A stretch of 64,000 nt of DNA from Sunxiuqinia sp965372405. GTDB lineage: Bacteria > Bacteroidota > Bacteroidia > Bacteroidales > Prolixibacteraceae. Below, piece by piece: positions 25,730 through 34,022 of the stretch (position 1 is its first letter; each line of letters starts with the position of its first letter). The stretch covers positions 13,318 to 77,317 of the forward strand of contig CBDVCE010000012.1 of the NCBI GenBank assembly GCA_965372405.1. The letters are read 5' to 3'. Below the pieces are notes generated by a model. It was given only the letters and a program-made list of their open reading frames with translations. It did not search any database and was not told where the DNA came from. The position numbers were made by a program, and so were the translations under genes.

Positions 25730-26926
25730 TTATTCACCACGAACTGCAGCAACACCAGGAAGAGTTTTGCCTTCAAGGTACTCTAGCAGTGCACCACCAG
25801 CTGTTGAGATGTAAGAAACTTCATCAGCTAATTCGAATTTGTTGATACATGCAACCGAGTCACCACCTCCGATTAGGGAGAAAGCTCCTTTTTTAGTTGC
25901 AGCAGCAATAGCATTAGCAATAGCACGTGAACCAACAGCAAATTTGTCAAATTCGAAAACTCCAACAGGACCATTCCAAAGAATTGTTCCTGAGTTTTCA
26001 ATAACTTCTTTAAAAGTAGCAATGCTTTCCGGACCTGCATCCAGACCTTCCCAGCCATCAGGGATGTTATTGGATGAAACCAATTGTGTATTTGCATCTG
26101 GTTTGAATCCATCAGCAGCAATTACATCAGATGCTATGAAAATCTTAACACCTTTTTCAGCAGCAACTTTTTCAATATTTAATGCAGTTTCAATATAATC
26201 GTCTTCACAAATTGAGTCACCAACTTTTCCGCCATGAGCTTTAACGAATGTGTAAGTCATTCCGCCACCTAAAATTAGGTTGTCTACTTTGTCAAGCAGG
26301 TTTTCAATAACCGTAATTTTTGATGAAACTTTAGCTCCACCCATAATTGCAGTCATTGGGCGAGATGGGCTTGCCAATACTTTGTCAAGGCTTTCCAATT
26401 CACCACTAATTACGTACCCGAACATTTTGTCATTTGGGAAGAATTTAGCGATAACAGCCGTTGAGGCGTGGGCGCGATGAGCAGTACCAAATGCATCGTT
26501 GATCCAGCAATCACCATTCTCCGCTAATTTTTCAGCAAAGCCTTCATCTCCTTTGGTTTCTTCTTTGTGAAAACGTAAGTTTTCCAAAATTAAAACTTCA
26601 CCTGATTGAAGCTCATCAGCTATTTTTTTAGCTTCATCGCCAATACAGTCAGGAGCAATTTTTACAGTTGCACCATCAAGCAATGTTGATAAATGACTAA
26701 CCAAATGTTTTAAAGAGAATTTATCTTCCGGTCCGGTTTTAGGACGACCTAAGTGAGACATGATAATTGGAGAACCACCTTCTTCAATCACTTTTTTGAT
26801 TGTTGGCAAGGCAGCACGCATACGGGTATCATCAGTAATTTCGAAGTTTTCGTTTAAAGGTACATTGAAATCCACACGGATCAATGCTTTTTTACCTGCG
26901 AAATCATATGTTTCAATTGTCTGCAT
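25730..26926 (-). CDS. pgk: Phosphoglycerate kinase
   Basis: Glycolytic ATP-forming enzyme (1,3-bisphosphoglycerate to 3-phosphoglycerate), cytoplasmic. 398 residues from the ATG at 26924-26926 (MQTIETYDFAGKKALIRVDFNVPL). The frame extends 12 codons upstream to 26962, but family members start at this position and the upstream residues are unlike PGK. Motifs: R-V-D-F-N-V-P-L, M-S-H-L-G-R-P, LENLRFHKEE, the hinge region MGGAKVSSKI, and the C-terminal nucleotide loop G-G-G-D-S-V-A. It appears to be a single-gene transcript. Confidence 0.97.
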   Translation of the reverse strand: MQTIETYDFAGKKALIRVDFNVPLNENFEITDDTRMRAALPTIKKVIEEGGSPIIMSHLGRPKTGPEDKFSLKHLVSHLSTLLDGATVKIAPDCIGDEAKKIADELQSGEVLILENLRFHKEETKGDEGFAEKLAENGDCWINDAFGTAHRAHASTAVIAKFFPNDKMFGYVISGELESLDKVLASPSRPMTAIMGGAKVSSKITVIENLLDKVDNLILGGGMTYTFVKAHGGKVGDSICEDDYIETALNIEKVAAEKGVKIFIASDVIAADGFKPDANTQLVSSNNIPDGWEGLDAGPESIATFKEVIENSGTILWNGPVGVFEFDKFAVGSRAIANAIAAATKKGAFSLIGGGDSVACINKFELADEVSYISTAGGALLEYLEGKTLPGVAAVRGE

Positions 26927-26959
26927 AATGGTATTTTTTTGGTTCTTAAAAATCGATCC

Positions 26960-26967
26960 CAAATATA
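26960..26967 (-). promoter_or_regulatory. Probable -7 promoter box of pgk
   Basis: Minus-strand TATATTTG, an exact TAnnTTTG match 33 bp before the preferred pgk ATG. It supports the shorter start, because it lies upstream of it at a normal leader distance. Confidence 0.45.
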
Positions 26968-27095
26968 AGAAAAAGATCAGTTTGAATTGAGTTCAATAGG
27001 TTTTAAAAGTATTTATTAATGAATCGATAAAGTACAATTTTATTTTACTTTTAGAGTGGAATATATTTGCTACGTTAATAACTTATTCTGTGTAA

Positions 27096-27128
27096 TTGCA
27101 GGAATCGAAACGGGAATTATTAAATTTG
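27096..27128 (+). promoter_or_regulatory. Probable promoter of holB
   Basis: TTG at 27096-27098 and TAAATTTG at 27121-27128, separated by 22 bp (slightly long for the Bacteroidota -33/-7 promoter). The -7 box ends 19 bp before the holB ATG. A second TAnnTTTG match lies at 27062-27069. Confidence 0.4.
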
Positions 27129-27147
27129 TTTTTCTCAAAATTAGCCT

Positions 27148-28272
27148 ATGTTTTTTAAGGATGTTATTGGTCAAAATACCATAAAAGAGCGTATAGTAAA
27201 ATCGGTAGATGAACAGCGGGTGAGTCATGCTCAACTTTATTCTGGTTCTGAAGGATCGGGAAATTTAGCCCTTGCGTTGGCGTATGCTCAGTATGTTTCT
27301 TGTCTTGATAAACAAGCAGGAGACTCATGTGGGCAATGCACATCTTGCAAAAAATACCAGAAGTTAATTCACCCTGATTTGCATTTTGTGTTTCCAGTGG
27401 TAAAAACTCCCAAATTTAAAGAACCCGTAAGTGATAATTATATAGAAGAGTGGCGTAAGTTAGTTCTTGACAACGCCTACTTTAACCTTGAAGACTGGTT
27501 TAATTCAATTGGAGTTGACAATGCACAAGGTTTGATCTATGCCCATCAAAGCGAAGAAATTATTCGTAAGCTAAATCTGAAGTCGTTCGAGTCAGAGTAC
27601 AAGGTCATGATTATTTGGATGCCAGAGAAAATGCATGTTGCGTGTGCCAATAAGCTTCTTAAAATGATTGAAGAGCCGCCGGTAAAGACATTGTTTTTGC
27701 TGGTCACTGAGAATGAAGAAGCAATTATTGCAACTATCCGATCACGTTGTCAGTTGGTGAAAATTCCATCAATCTCGGCCAAGGATATGCAATTAGCATT
27801 GGAAGCAATGGCTGAGGCTGATGGGAAGGATTTGAAAAATCTGGTTCATTTGAGTCAGGGCAGTTATCGTAAAGCAACCCACCTGTTGGAGCCTGATGAA
27901 AGTAGTGTATACAATCTTGAGCGATTCATGGAGCTGATGCGTTTTGCTTACGGACGGAAATTTCTGGAGTTATTTCAGTGGGTTAGCGAGATTTCGGGTA
28001 TTGGGCGTGAAAGACAAAAGACATTCTTGCAATATTCATTGGGATTGGTGCGGGAGAACTTTGTAAATAACTTTAAAAACAAGGAGCTCGTTTTTATGGA
28101 TGAGGGAGAGCAGGCTTTTTCTTCAAGGTTTTCACCATTTATTAACGAACGAAATATTCTGTCAATTTCAGAGGAACTGGAAAAAGCTTTTCAACACATT
28201 GCGATGAATGGTAATCCTCGAATTATTTTCACTGACGTGTCTCTAAAGATTGTAAAACTCATTCGGAAATAA
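27148..28272 (+). CDS. holB: DNA polymerase III delta' subunit
   Basis: Clamp-loader subunit of the replicative polymerase. 374 residues with the AAA+ fold. The P-loop region reads Y-S-G-S-E-G-S-G-N-L-A and lacks the Walker lysine, as expected for the non-hydrolysing delta' subunit. The four-cysteine zinc module is C-x8-C-x2-C-x2-C (CLDKQAGDSCGQCTSC), and the SRC motif is in T-I-R-S-R-C-Q. Its stop codon directly abuts the 3' end of the convergent histidine kinase gene. Confidence 0.93.
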   Translation: MFFKDVIGQNTIKERIVKSVDEQRVSHAQLYSGSEGSGNLALALAYAQYVSCLDKQAGDSCGQCTSCKKYQKLIHPDLHFVFPVVKTPKFKEPVSDNYIEEWRKLVLDNAYFNLEDWFNSIGVDNAQGLIYAHQSEEIIRKLNLKSFESEYKVMIIWMPEKMHVACANKLLKMIEEPPVKTLFLLVTENEEAIIATIRSRCQLVKIPSISAKDMQLALEAMAEADGKDLKNLVHLSQGSYRKATHLLEPDESSVYNLERFMELMRFAYGRKFLELFQWVSEISGIGRERQKTFLQYSLGLVRENFVNNFKNKELVFMDEGEQAFSSRFSPFINERNILSISEELEKAFQHIAMNGNPRIIFTDVSLKIVKLIRK

Positions 28273-31068
28273 TTAGACTAAGTATTTGTAAACAAGCTCA
28301 AGAAGTTGTTTTATGCTTATTGGTTTTGAAATATAGTCATCGCACTTCGCATCTAAACATCTTTGTTTTTCTTCGAGCATTGCATAAGCAGTTTGTGCAA
28401 TTATAGGTCCTTCAAATCCCATTTTCCTAATCCTTTTTGTTGCATCAATACCATTTAATATGGGCATGTTAATATCGATTAAAATTAGATCGGGAATTTT
28501 TGATTCCAATGCTTCAACCAATAGCTGACCATTTACAAAATGTTCAATTTTTGCATCAGTATGATTTAATACTTCTTTTAAAAATAGGAATGAAGGATAA
28601 TCATCTTCAGCAATAAAAATTAATTTATCAGAAAGCTTTTTTGATTTTTCTATTGTGATGTCTTTTTCAATTCCAGGTTTAGTTAAACTGGAGTCCCAGG
28701 GGACTTTAAAATAGAAAGTAGAACCTTTCCCCTCATCAGAATCAAACCAAATATCTCCATCCAATAAGTGAACAATTCCTTTAGTAATGCTTAGTCCAAG
28801 TCCAGTTCCTCCATGAACCTGTTGATTGGCAATTTGCATAAATCGACCAAAAATTTGTTCTTTAAATTTATCTGGAATTCCTACTCCACTATCTTTCACA
28901 TAAAAAACCAGAAACTTATCATCTTTGTCAAGTTTGTGAATGCCAATTTCAATTTTGCCTGATGGTGTGTTTTTAAAGGCATTGGTAATCAAATTGTCAA
29001 ATAGTTGTTTCAGTCTAATTGGATCAGTATATAATTGTAGTTCAGAGTTAATGAGGTTCCTTTCAAGAGAGAATTCTAATTTAGGATTGCTATTTCGTAA
29101 TTTGCTCTGAAGATGATAATTGTAAATTTTTTTCAGAAAATCTGAGACATTTACAACAGATTTTTCAATTCTTAATTGATTTGATTCAATCTTTGCAATG
29201 TCAATAATATCATCAATAATTCGTAATAGATGCTCACCTGCGGTTTGAATGAGATCACTGAACCGGGTTCTTTTCTTGTATTCAAGATCTTCATCTGTTA
29301 GTAAATTAGAGAAGCCAATAATGCTATTCATTGGGGTTCTAATTTCATGCGACATGTTGGCGAGAAAAGCAGATTTAAGGAGATCGCTTTCTTCAGCTTG
29401 TTGTTTTGCATCTTTTAGTTCGGTATTTAAATTCTGTAATTTGCTAAGTGTCAATTTAAGTTCAAGATTGCTTTCGATCAATTGATTTTGAAGAAGTTTT
29501 TGGTCGGTTAGATTATTAAGTATTAAAAGAAATTTGTCACCAATATGAGCCCATTTTATTTGAACAAATTTTTTAAGATTGTTTTTGCAAGTAATACTTA
29601 CTTCAAAAGGCTTTGACGAACTGCCCGCTTCCTTGTAATCGTTCAGCTCCTTTTCCCAAAGCTTTATTATTTCTTTTCTATATCCAGGGTCAGGATAAGC
29701 TTTGGGCCACCAATCGTCAACATGTTTTATTTCATCTGAAGTGTACCCAAATACCCGGGTAAATTCTTTATTAAGATATTCAATGTTGCCCTGTTCGTCA
29801 TTAATTGCTATCGAGACTGGGGAGTTATCAATCAAACTTTTTAAACCTTCCTGGCTAATTTTTAGCTGTTTGGCAATTCTGGTTTGTTCGGTAATATCTG
29901 TAAGTGAACCAACAATAGCAATAGTTTTACCTTTATTAATAACTGGGGCTTCACGTACTTCAACTCTTACAAATGATCCATTTTTATGAACTAATTCTAC
30001 TTCATAAGCATCTTGTACTTCTCCGGTTTCAATTGCCTTGTTGGTTAGCTCCTGCGCTTTTTGATTTATTGGGTTATTTGAAATCAGGTTTGTCCAATTT
30101 ATTAAAACTTCTTCGGGCTTATAGCCAATCATTTTCTCTATCTGAGGGCTAAAATAGGTCAGGATATGGTCTGTAGTGTGTGAATAAAATGCATTGGTAC
30201 TATGGTCAATAATATTCCTTAATTGCTCTTCTCTTTTCTGAATAATTTCTCTACTTTCTATTCGTTCAGTAATGTCAGTTATTGAACAAATCATACCATT
30301 AAATTTCCCATCTTTGATCATCGGAATCAACCATCCACTTTGATAGGTGTAGCGCTCACTCAGGTTTTTTACTTTCGCTTCATATTCAATTGGCTTCAGT
30401 CCTTTTTTTGCTTTTTTATAGAATGCTTTAAATTCTTTCACTGTTTCATCAGGAAAATCTGTCAAAACGTTGTTCCCGATAATCTCAGATTTAGTTCCAC
30501 CACTAATTAAAGTCATCCCTATATTTACATATGAAATCACATCATTTTTATCAGAAACCCAAACCCCTTCTTTTACGGTTTCAAGCAAGTCTTCATAAAA
30601 ATCTGTGGTTTTGGAGAGTTCATCTTCGGATTGATGAAATATTGTCGAATCGACGAAGGTTACAGCAAAATGATCTTTCTTACAGGAAAAGGCATTTACC
30701 TGATAGTATCGATTAAGATCAGCTGCATAAATTTCAAATCGGGTTGATTTTCCTGTTTTTGCGACATCACCATATTTTTTTATCCAAACATCTTCAAGAG
30801 TAGGAAGAATCTCTTTTGCTGATTCCCCAATGATATTTTCTTTTTTTAAACCTGTTAACGTTTCAAAAGAATTATTTACATCAAGAAAAATATAGTCGAT
30901 GGGATTTCCGCGTTCATCATAAACCATCCTATGAAAGGCATATCCGGCAGCCATTTCATTGGCAAGCATATTAAACTGATGTTTGGTTTCTTCCAGCTCA
31001 GTTTTTAGCTGTTTTATCCCTTTGGTTTTATCGCTCGATTTGGAATTTTCATCTTTCATAATGGACAT
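28273..31068 (-). CDS. Hybrid sensor histidine kinase with four PAS domains and C-terminal receiver
   Basis: 931 residues with no membrane segment, so a cytoplasmic sensor. Order: coiled-coil start, PAS 1 (about 30-140), PAS 2 (153-265), PAS 3 (280-395), PAS 4 (408-525), coiled coil (530-565), HisKA with phospho-acceptor in F-L-A-N-M-S-H-E-I-R-T-P-M (about 575), HATPase_c with G-G-T-G-L-G-L-S-I, then a receiver domain with phosphorylatable Asp in L-I-D-I-N-M-P. The output is probably relayed to an unlinked regulator; the signal is unknown. A start three codons downstream (31059) is equally possible. It is divergent from ricT. Confidence 0.92.
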   Translation of the reverse strand: MSIMKDENSKSSDKTKGIKQLKTELEETKHQFNMLANEMAAGYAFHRMVYDERGNPIDYIFLDVNNSFETLTGLKKENIIGESAKEILPTLEDVWIKKYGDVAKTGKSTRFEIYAADLNRYYQVNAFSCKKDHFAVTFVDSTIFHQSEDELSKTTDFYEDLLETVKEGVWVSDKNDVISYVNIGMTLISGGTKSEIIGNNVLTDFPDETVKEFKAFYKKAKKGLKPIEYEAKVKNLSERYTYQSGWLIPMIKDGKFNGMICSITDITERIESREIIQKREEQLRNIIDHSTNAFYSHTTDHILTYFSPQIEKMIGYKPEEVLINWTNLISNNPINQKAQELTNKAIETGEVQDAYEVELVHKNGSFVRVEVREAPVINKGKTIAIVGSLTDITEQTRIAKQLKISQEGLKSLIDNSPVSIAINDEQGNIEYLNKEFTRVFGYTSDEIKHVDDWWPKAYPDPGYRKEIIKLWEKELNDYKEAGSSSKPFEVSITCKNNLKKFVQIKWAHIGDKFLLILNNLTDQKLLQNQLIESNLELKLTLSKLQNLNTELKDAKQQAEESDLLKSAFLANMSHEIRTPMNSIIGFSNLLTDEDLEYKKRTRFSDLIQTAGEHLLRIIDDIIDIAKIESNQLRIEKSVVNVSDFLKKIYNYHLQSKLRNSNPKLEFSLERNLINSELQLYTDPIRLKQLFDNLITNAFKNTPSGKIEIGIHKLDKDDKFLVFYVKDSGVGIPDKFKEQIFGRFMQIANQQVHGGTGLGLSITKGIVHLLDGDIWFDSDEGKGSTFYFKVPWDSSLTKPGIEKDITIEKSKKLSDKLIFIAEDDYPSFLFLKEVLNHTDAKIEHFVNGQLLVEALESKIPDLILIDINMPILNGIDATKRIRKMGFEGPIIAQTAYAMLEEKQRCLDAKCDDYISKPISIKQLLELVYKYLV

Positions 31069-31221
31069 TTCTCAAATCTTTAATCAATCAATTTACTCTA
31101 TTTATTTTACAAAAGCTATACGTATCTGTGTGTTTCACAAAAGATTGACGATTGTAAACATCTCTTTTTACTCCTAAAAGAAACATGTGCTGTAAAATCT
31201 TATTTGCCTTTTATGGGCTGC

Positions 31222-31251
31222 TTTGTATGTCGGTATTAATGTGTATTTTTG
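31222..31251 (+). promoter_or_regulatory. Probable promoter of the ricT-gldH-trmB-atl-mrp run
   Basis: TTTG at 31222-31225 and TATTTTTG at 31244-31251, spaced by 18 bp, fit the Bacteroidota -33/-7 promoter. The -7 box overlaps a perfect inverted repeat (AATGTGTA at 31238-31245 and TACACATT at 31252-31259), which could be an operator or a leader hairpin. The ATG follows 52 bp later. Confidence 0.5.
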
Positions 31252-31303
31252 TACACATTTCTTACTGCTTTGGTATTTCCAGACAGTATTTTGAAACTTT
31301 ATT

Positions 31304-32467
31304 ATGAATGAAAATTTATCAATTGACCGGGGATGTTGCAAGAAGCAGGCTGGAACTTGTTCAAAACTAGAGGTTCATGATTGGTTGAGTGATGTGATCA
31401 ATCTTTCCAATCTTGAAGATATCGTTGAGGTCAGATTTAAAAATACACGTAAAGATTATTTCCGGAATGTAAATAACCTGAAATTGAAATCGGGTGATGT
31501 TGTTGCTGTTGAGGCAAGTCCGGGACATGATATTGGCATTGTTACGCTTGTTGGAGATCTGGTTCAGTCGCAGATGAAGAAGCATAAGGCAACTCTTGTT
31601 AACGGTGAACTTAGAAAAATATACCGAAAAGCGAAGTCGGTTGATATTGACAAGTGGAAAGAGGCTATGAGTCTTGAGCACAATACCATGATTAAGTCGA
31701 GGCAAATTGCTGCTGAACTTGAGCTTAATATGAAGATTGGAGATGTTGAATATCAGGGAGATCGTACAAAAGCTATTTTCTACTATTTAGCAGATGAGAG
31801 GGTAGATTTTCGCCAGCTAATCAAAGTATTGGCAGAAACTTTCCGCATTCGTATTGAGATGAAGCAGATAGGAGCCCGTCAGGAAGCAGGCAGGATTGGT
31901 GGAATTGGTTCATGTGGAAGAGAGCTATGCTGTGCAACTTGGATTGGCAGTTTTGTTTCGGTTACAACTAATGCAGCTCGTTATCAGGAAATCTCTCTTA
32001 ATCCTCAGAAGTTAGCTGGACAATGTGGAAAATTGAAGTGCTGTCTCAACTATGAGGTTAGTTCATACATTGATGCACAGAAAGATTTCCCAGCTCATAA
32101 TATTCGTCTTGAAACTCAAAATGGAACTTACGGCTTTTTCAAAGCTGATATTTTTAATCGTACGCTCTGGTACACTTCGCTGGAAAAAGGACCTTCAGCA
32201 CCAATTGCTGTTTCTGTTGACCGCGCGAAAGAGATCATTCGCCTTAACAAACGTGGGGAAAAGGTTGATAAGCTAGTCTCCTATGAGAATGAACATCAGG
32301 TAGCACAACCAAAAGAGTTTAATGATGTTCTTTCGCAAGATAGCCTAACACGTTTTGATGAACCTCGTCGACCAAGAAAGAAGAAACGTTTTGTAAAGAA
32401 AAATCCAAACAGGAATCAACAGGGTAATCCAGGAAACAATCGCAATCAAAATTCGAATAGGAAATGA
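31304..32467 (+). CDS. ricT: PSP1-domain protein, RicT/YaaT-like
   Basis: 387 residues, cytoplasmic. The PSP1 region (about 60-260) contains R-E-L-C-C-A-T-W and C-G-K-L-K-C-C-L-N-Y-E, the cysteines that bind an iron-sulfur cluster in Bacillus RicT. Extra cysteines occur at the N-terminus (GCCKKQAGTC). The C-terminus is a basic, Asn/Arg-rich tail of about 40 residues (RPRKKKRFVKKNPNRNQQG...), suggesting RNA binding. In Bacillus the RicA/F/T complex affects RNase Y processing and development; the Bacteroidota role is not established. It overlaps gldH by 4 nt, an arrangement I recall as common in this phylum. Confidence 0.88.
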   Translation: MNENLSIDRGCCKKQAGTCSKLEVHDWLSDVINLSNLEDIVEVRFKNTRKDYFRNVNNLKLKSGDVVAVEASPGHDIGIVTLVGDLVQSQMKKHKATLVNGELRKIYRKAKSVDIDKWKEAMSLEHNTMIKSRQIAAELELNMKIGDVEYQGDRTKAIFYYLADERVDFRQLIKVLAETFRIRIEMKQIGARQEAGRIGGIGSCGRELCCATWIGSFVSVTTNAARYQEISLNPQKLAGQCGKLKCCLNYEVSSYIDAQKDFPAHNIRLETQNGTYGFFKADIFNRTLWYTSLEKGPSAPIAVSVDRAKEIIRLNKRGEKVDKLVSYENEHQVAQPKEFNDVLSQDSLTRFDEPRRPRKKKRFVKKNPNRNQQGNPGNNRNQNSNRK

Positions 32468-32925
32468 GAAGGTTTTTAACTGTTTTGGCAATCGGGCTAA
32501 TTTTCATAGCCTGTGATTCAAATCGGGTTTTTGAGGATTATCACACCATTGGAGACACCGGATGGCATAAAGACTCACTCATCGTTTTTGATGTTGAAGC
32601 TACCGGAGTGAATCAAAATCACAACATCTATATCAATATCAGGAACAAAGGAAATTATTCGAAAAGCAACATTTGGCTCTTCTTATCTGTTGATTCGCCG
32701 AGTGGTGAAATCCTGACCGATACTATTGAATTTATTTTAGCTGAAACTTCGGGCAAGTGGAAAGGAAGTGGAATTGGCGATTTGTATGATAATCAGTTCC
32801 TTTATCAGCAGAATATATTCTTCCCTGAAGAAGGGCAATATCGTTTCTCAATCCGACAGGGAATGAGAAACGATCTTCTGAAAGGTATCCATGATGTAGG
32901 TATTCGAATTGAAAAACAAAACTAA
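32464..32925 (+). CDS. gldH: Gliding-motility lipoprotein GldH
   Basis: 153 residues. The SPII signal MRRFLTVLAIGLIFIAC predicts lipidation of Cys17. The mature protein matches GldH in length and pattern: F-E-D-Y-H-T-I near the start, INIRNKGNYSKSNIWLFLSV, SGKWKGSGIGDLYDNQFLYQ and a C-terminal R-Q-G-M-R-N-D-L-L-K-G-I-H-D-V-G. In Flavobacterium GldH is needed for gliding and chitin use, alongside the T9SS. It lies 4 nt inside the end of ricT and 6 bp before trmB. Confidence 0.9.
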   Translation: MRRFLTVLAIGLIFIACDSNRVFEDYHTIGDTGWHKDSLIVFDVEATGVNQNHNIYINIRNKGNYSKSNIWLFLSVDSPSGEILTDTIEFILAETSGKWKGSGIGDLYDNQFLYQQNIFFPEEGQYRFSIRQGMRNDLLKGIHDVGIRIEKQN

Positions 32926-32931
32926 TTTGAA

Positions 32932-33672
32932 GTGGGCAAAAATAAGCTAGCCAAGTTTGCTGAGATGGAATCTTACGAACATGTCGTTCAAGCTCCATTT
33001 AATAAGGTTGAAAATATTGACCATGAATTGAAGGGTAAATGGTGCAATTCTTTTTTCAAAAATGAGAATCCTTTAATTTTAGAATTAGGTTGCGGCAAAG
33101 GTGAATATACCGTTTCTCTTGCAGAACACTTCCCAGATAATAATTTTGTTGGAGTTGATATTAAAGGGGCTCGAATGTGGAAAGGATCAAAACTAGCCCA
33201 TGAGAAAGGACTTAAGAACGTTGGTTTTCTACGGACTAATATTGAAATAATCAATCGTTTTTTTGCTATTGGTGAAGTTGCTGAAATCTGGTTAACTTTT
33301 CCAGATCCACAAATGAAGAAGACAAGGAAACGACTAACGGCTACAAATTTTCTTGAAATGTATAGAAAGCTAGTGGTTGAAAATGGCACGATTCATCTAA
33401 AAACAGATAGTAGCTTTCAATATGAATATACATTCGAGCTGGTAAAAGAAAACAACTTAAAGATTCTTGCAAATACAGCTGATTTGTATAATTCTCCAAT
33501 TTTGAATGAGGTTTTATCTATTCAAACATTTTATGAGAAACAGTGGAAGGAGCGAGGGATAAGTATTAAATATTTGTCTTTTGAGTTGAATAATATTGAA
33601 CCCTTGCGTGAACCAGATGTTGAAATTGAGAAAGATGAATACCGAAGTTTTGGAAGAAGTGCCCGCGAATAA
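32932..33672 (+). CDS. trmB: tRNA (guanine-N7-)-methyltransferase TrmB
   Basis: Methylates G46 of the tRNA variable loop with SAM. 246 residues with a GTG start at 32932, 6 bp after gldH. Motifs: SAM loop L-E-L-G-C-G-K-G-E-Y, FVGVDIKGARMWKG, and the family signature L-T-F-P-D-P-Q-M-K-K-T-R-K-R-L-T. It is the third gene of a closely spaced run of five. Confidence 0.95.
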   Translation: MGKNKLAKFAEMESYEHVVQAPFNKVENIDHELKGKWCNSFFKNENPLILELGCGKGEYTVSLAEHFPDNNFVGVDIKGARMWKGSKLAHEKGLKNVGFLRTNIEIINRFFAIGEVAEIWLTFPDPQMKKTRKRLTATNFLEMYRKLVVENGTIHLKTDSSFQYEYTFELVKENNLKILANTADLYNSPILNEVLSIQTFYEKQWKERGISIKYLSFELNNIEPLREPDVEIEKDEYRSFGRSARE

Positions 33673-33677
33673 AGATA

Positions 33678-34010
33678 ATGGATGATTTTTTTGATAAAGT
33701 ATATCAAGTAGCTTGTTTAGTCCCTACAGGCAGGGTTACCAGTTATGGCGCTATTGCCCGCTATCTTGGAGCTGCTCGTTCAGCAAGAATGGTTGGTTGG
33801 GCAATGAACAAATCTTCAACTTACAAAGTTTATGTTCCTGCTCACCGGGTGGTAAATTCAAAAGGGCTGCTTACCGGCAAACATTATTTTGGAAATCCAA
33901 ACGTAATGCAAGAGCTTTTGGAGAATGAAGGAATACGGGTTAAAAACGATCAAATTATTGATTTTAAGTCGGTCTTTTGGGATCCGGTAAAAGAATTAGG
34001 TATCGAATAA
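33678..34010 (+). CDS. atl: Alkyltransferase-like protein (Atl), MGMT family without the acceptor cysteine
   Basis: 110 residues, the size of a stand-alone DNA-binding domain of O6-alkylguanine-DNA alkyltransferases. The N-terminal part (VYQVACLVPTGRVTSYGAIARYLGAARSARMVGWAMNKSS) matches the winged-helix domain, including the arginine finger region. The active-site motif normally P-C-H-R-V reads P-A-H-R-V-V-N, so no methyl transfer can occur. Known Atl proteins bind O6-alkylguanine lesions and hand them to nucleotide excision repair. It sits 5 bp after trmB and 12 bp before mrp. Confidence 0.92.
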   Translation: MDDFFDKVYQVACLVPTGRVTSYGAIARYLGAARSARMVGWAMNKSSTYKVYVPAHRVVNSKGLLTGKHYFGNPNVMQELLENEGIRVKNDQIIDFKSVFWDPVKELGIE

Positions 34011-34022
34011 ATATATTAGAAT

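Noticed and set aside
28273..31068. The hybrid histidine kinase as PorY, partner of PorX
   Set aside because: PorY is a membrane-bound kinase; this one is soluble with four PAS domains and its own receiver, and proximity to porX (8 kb) is weak.
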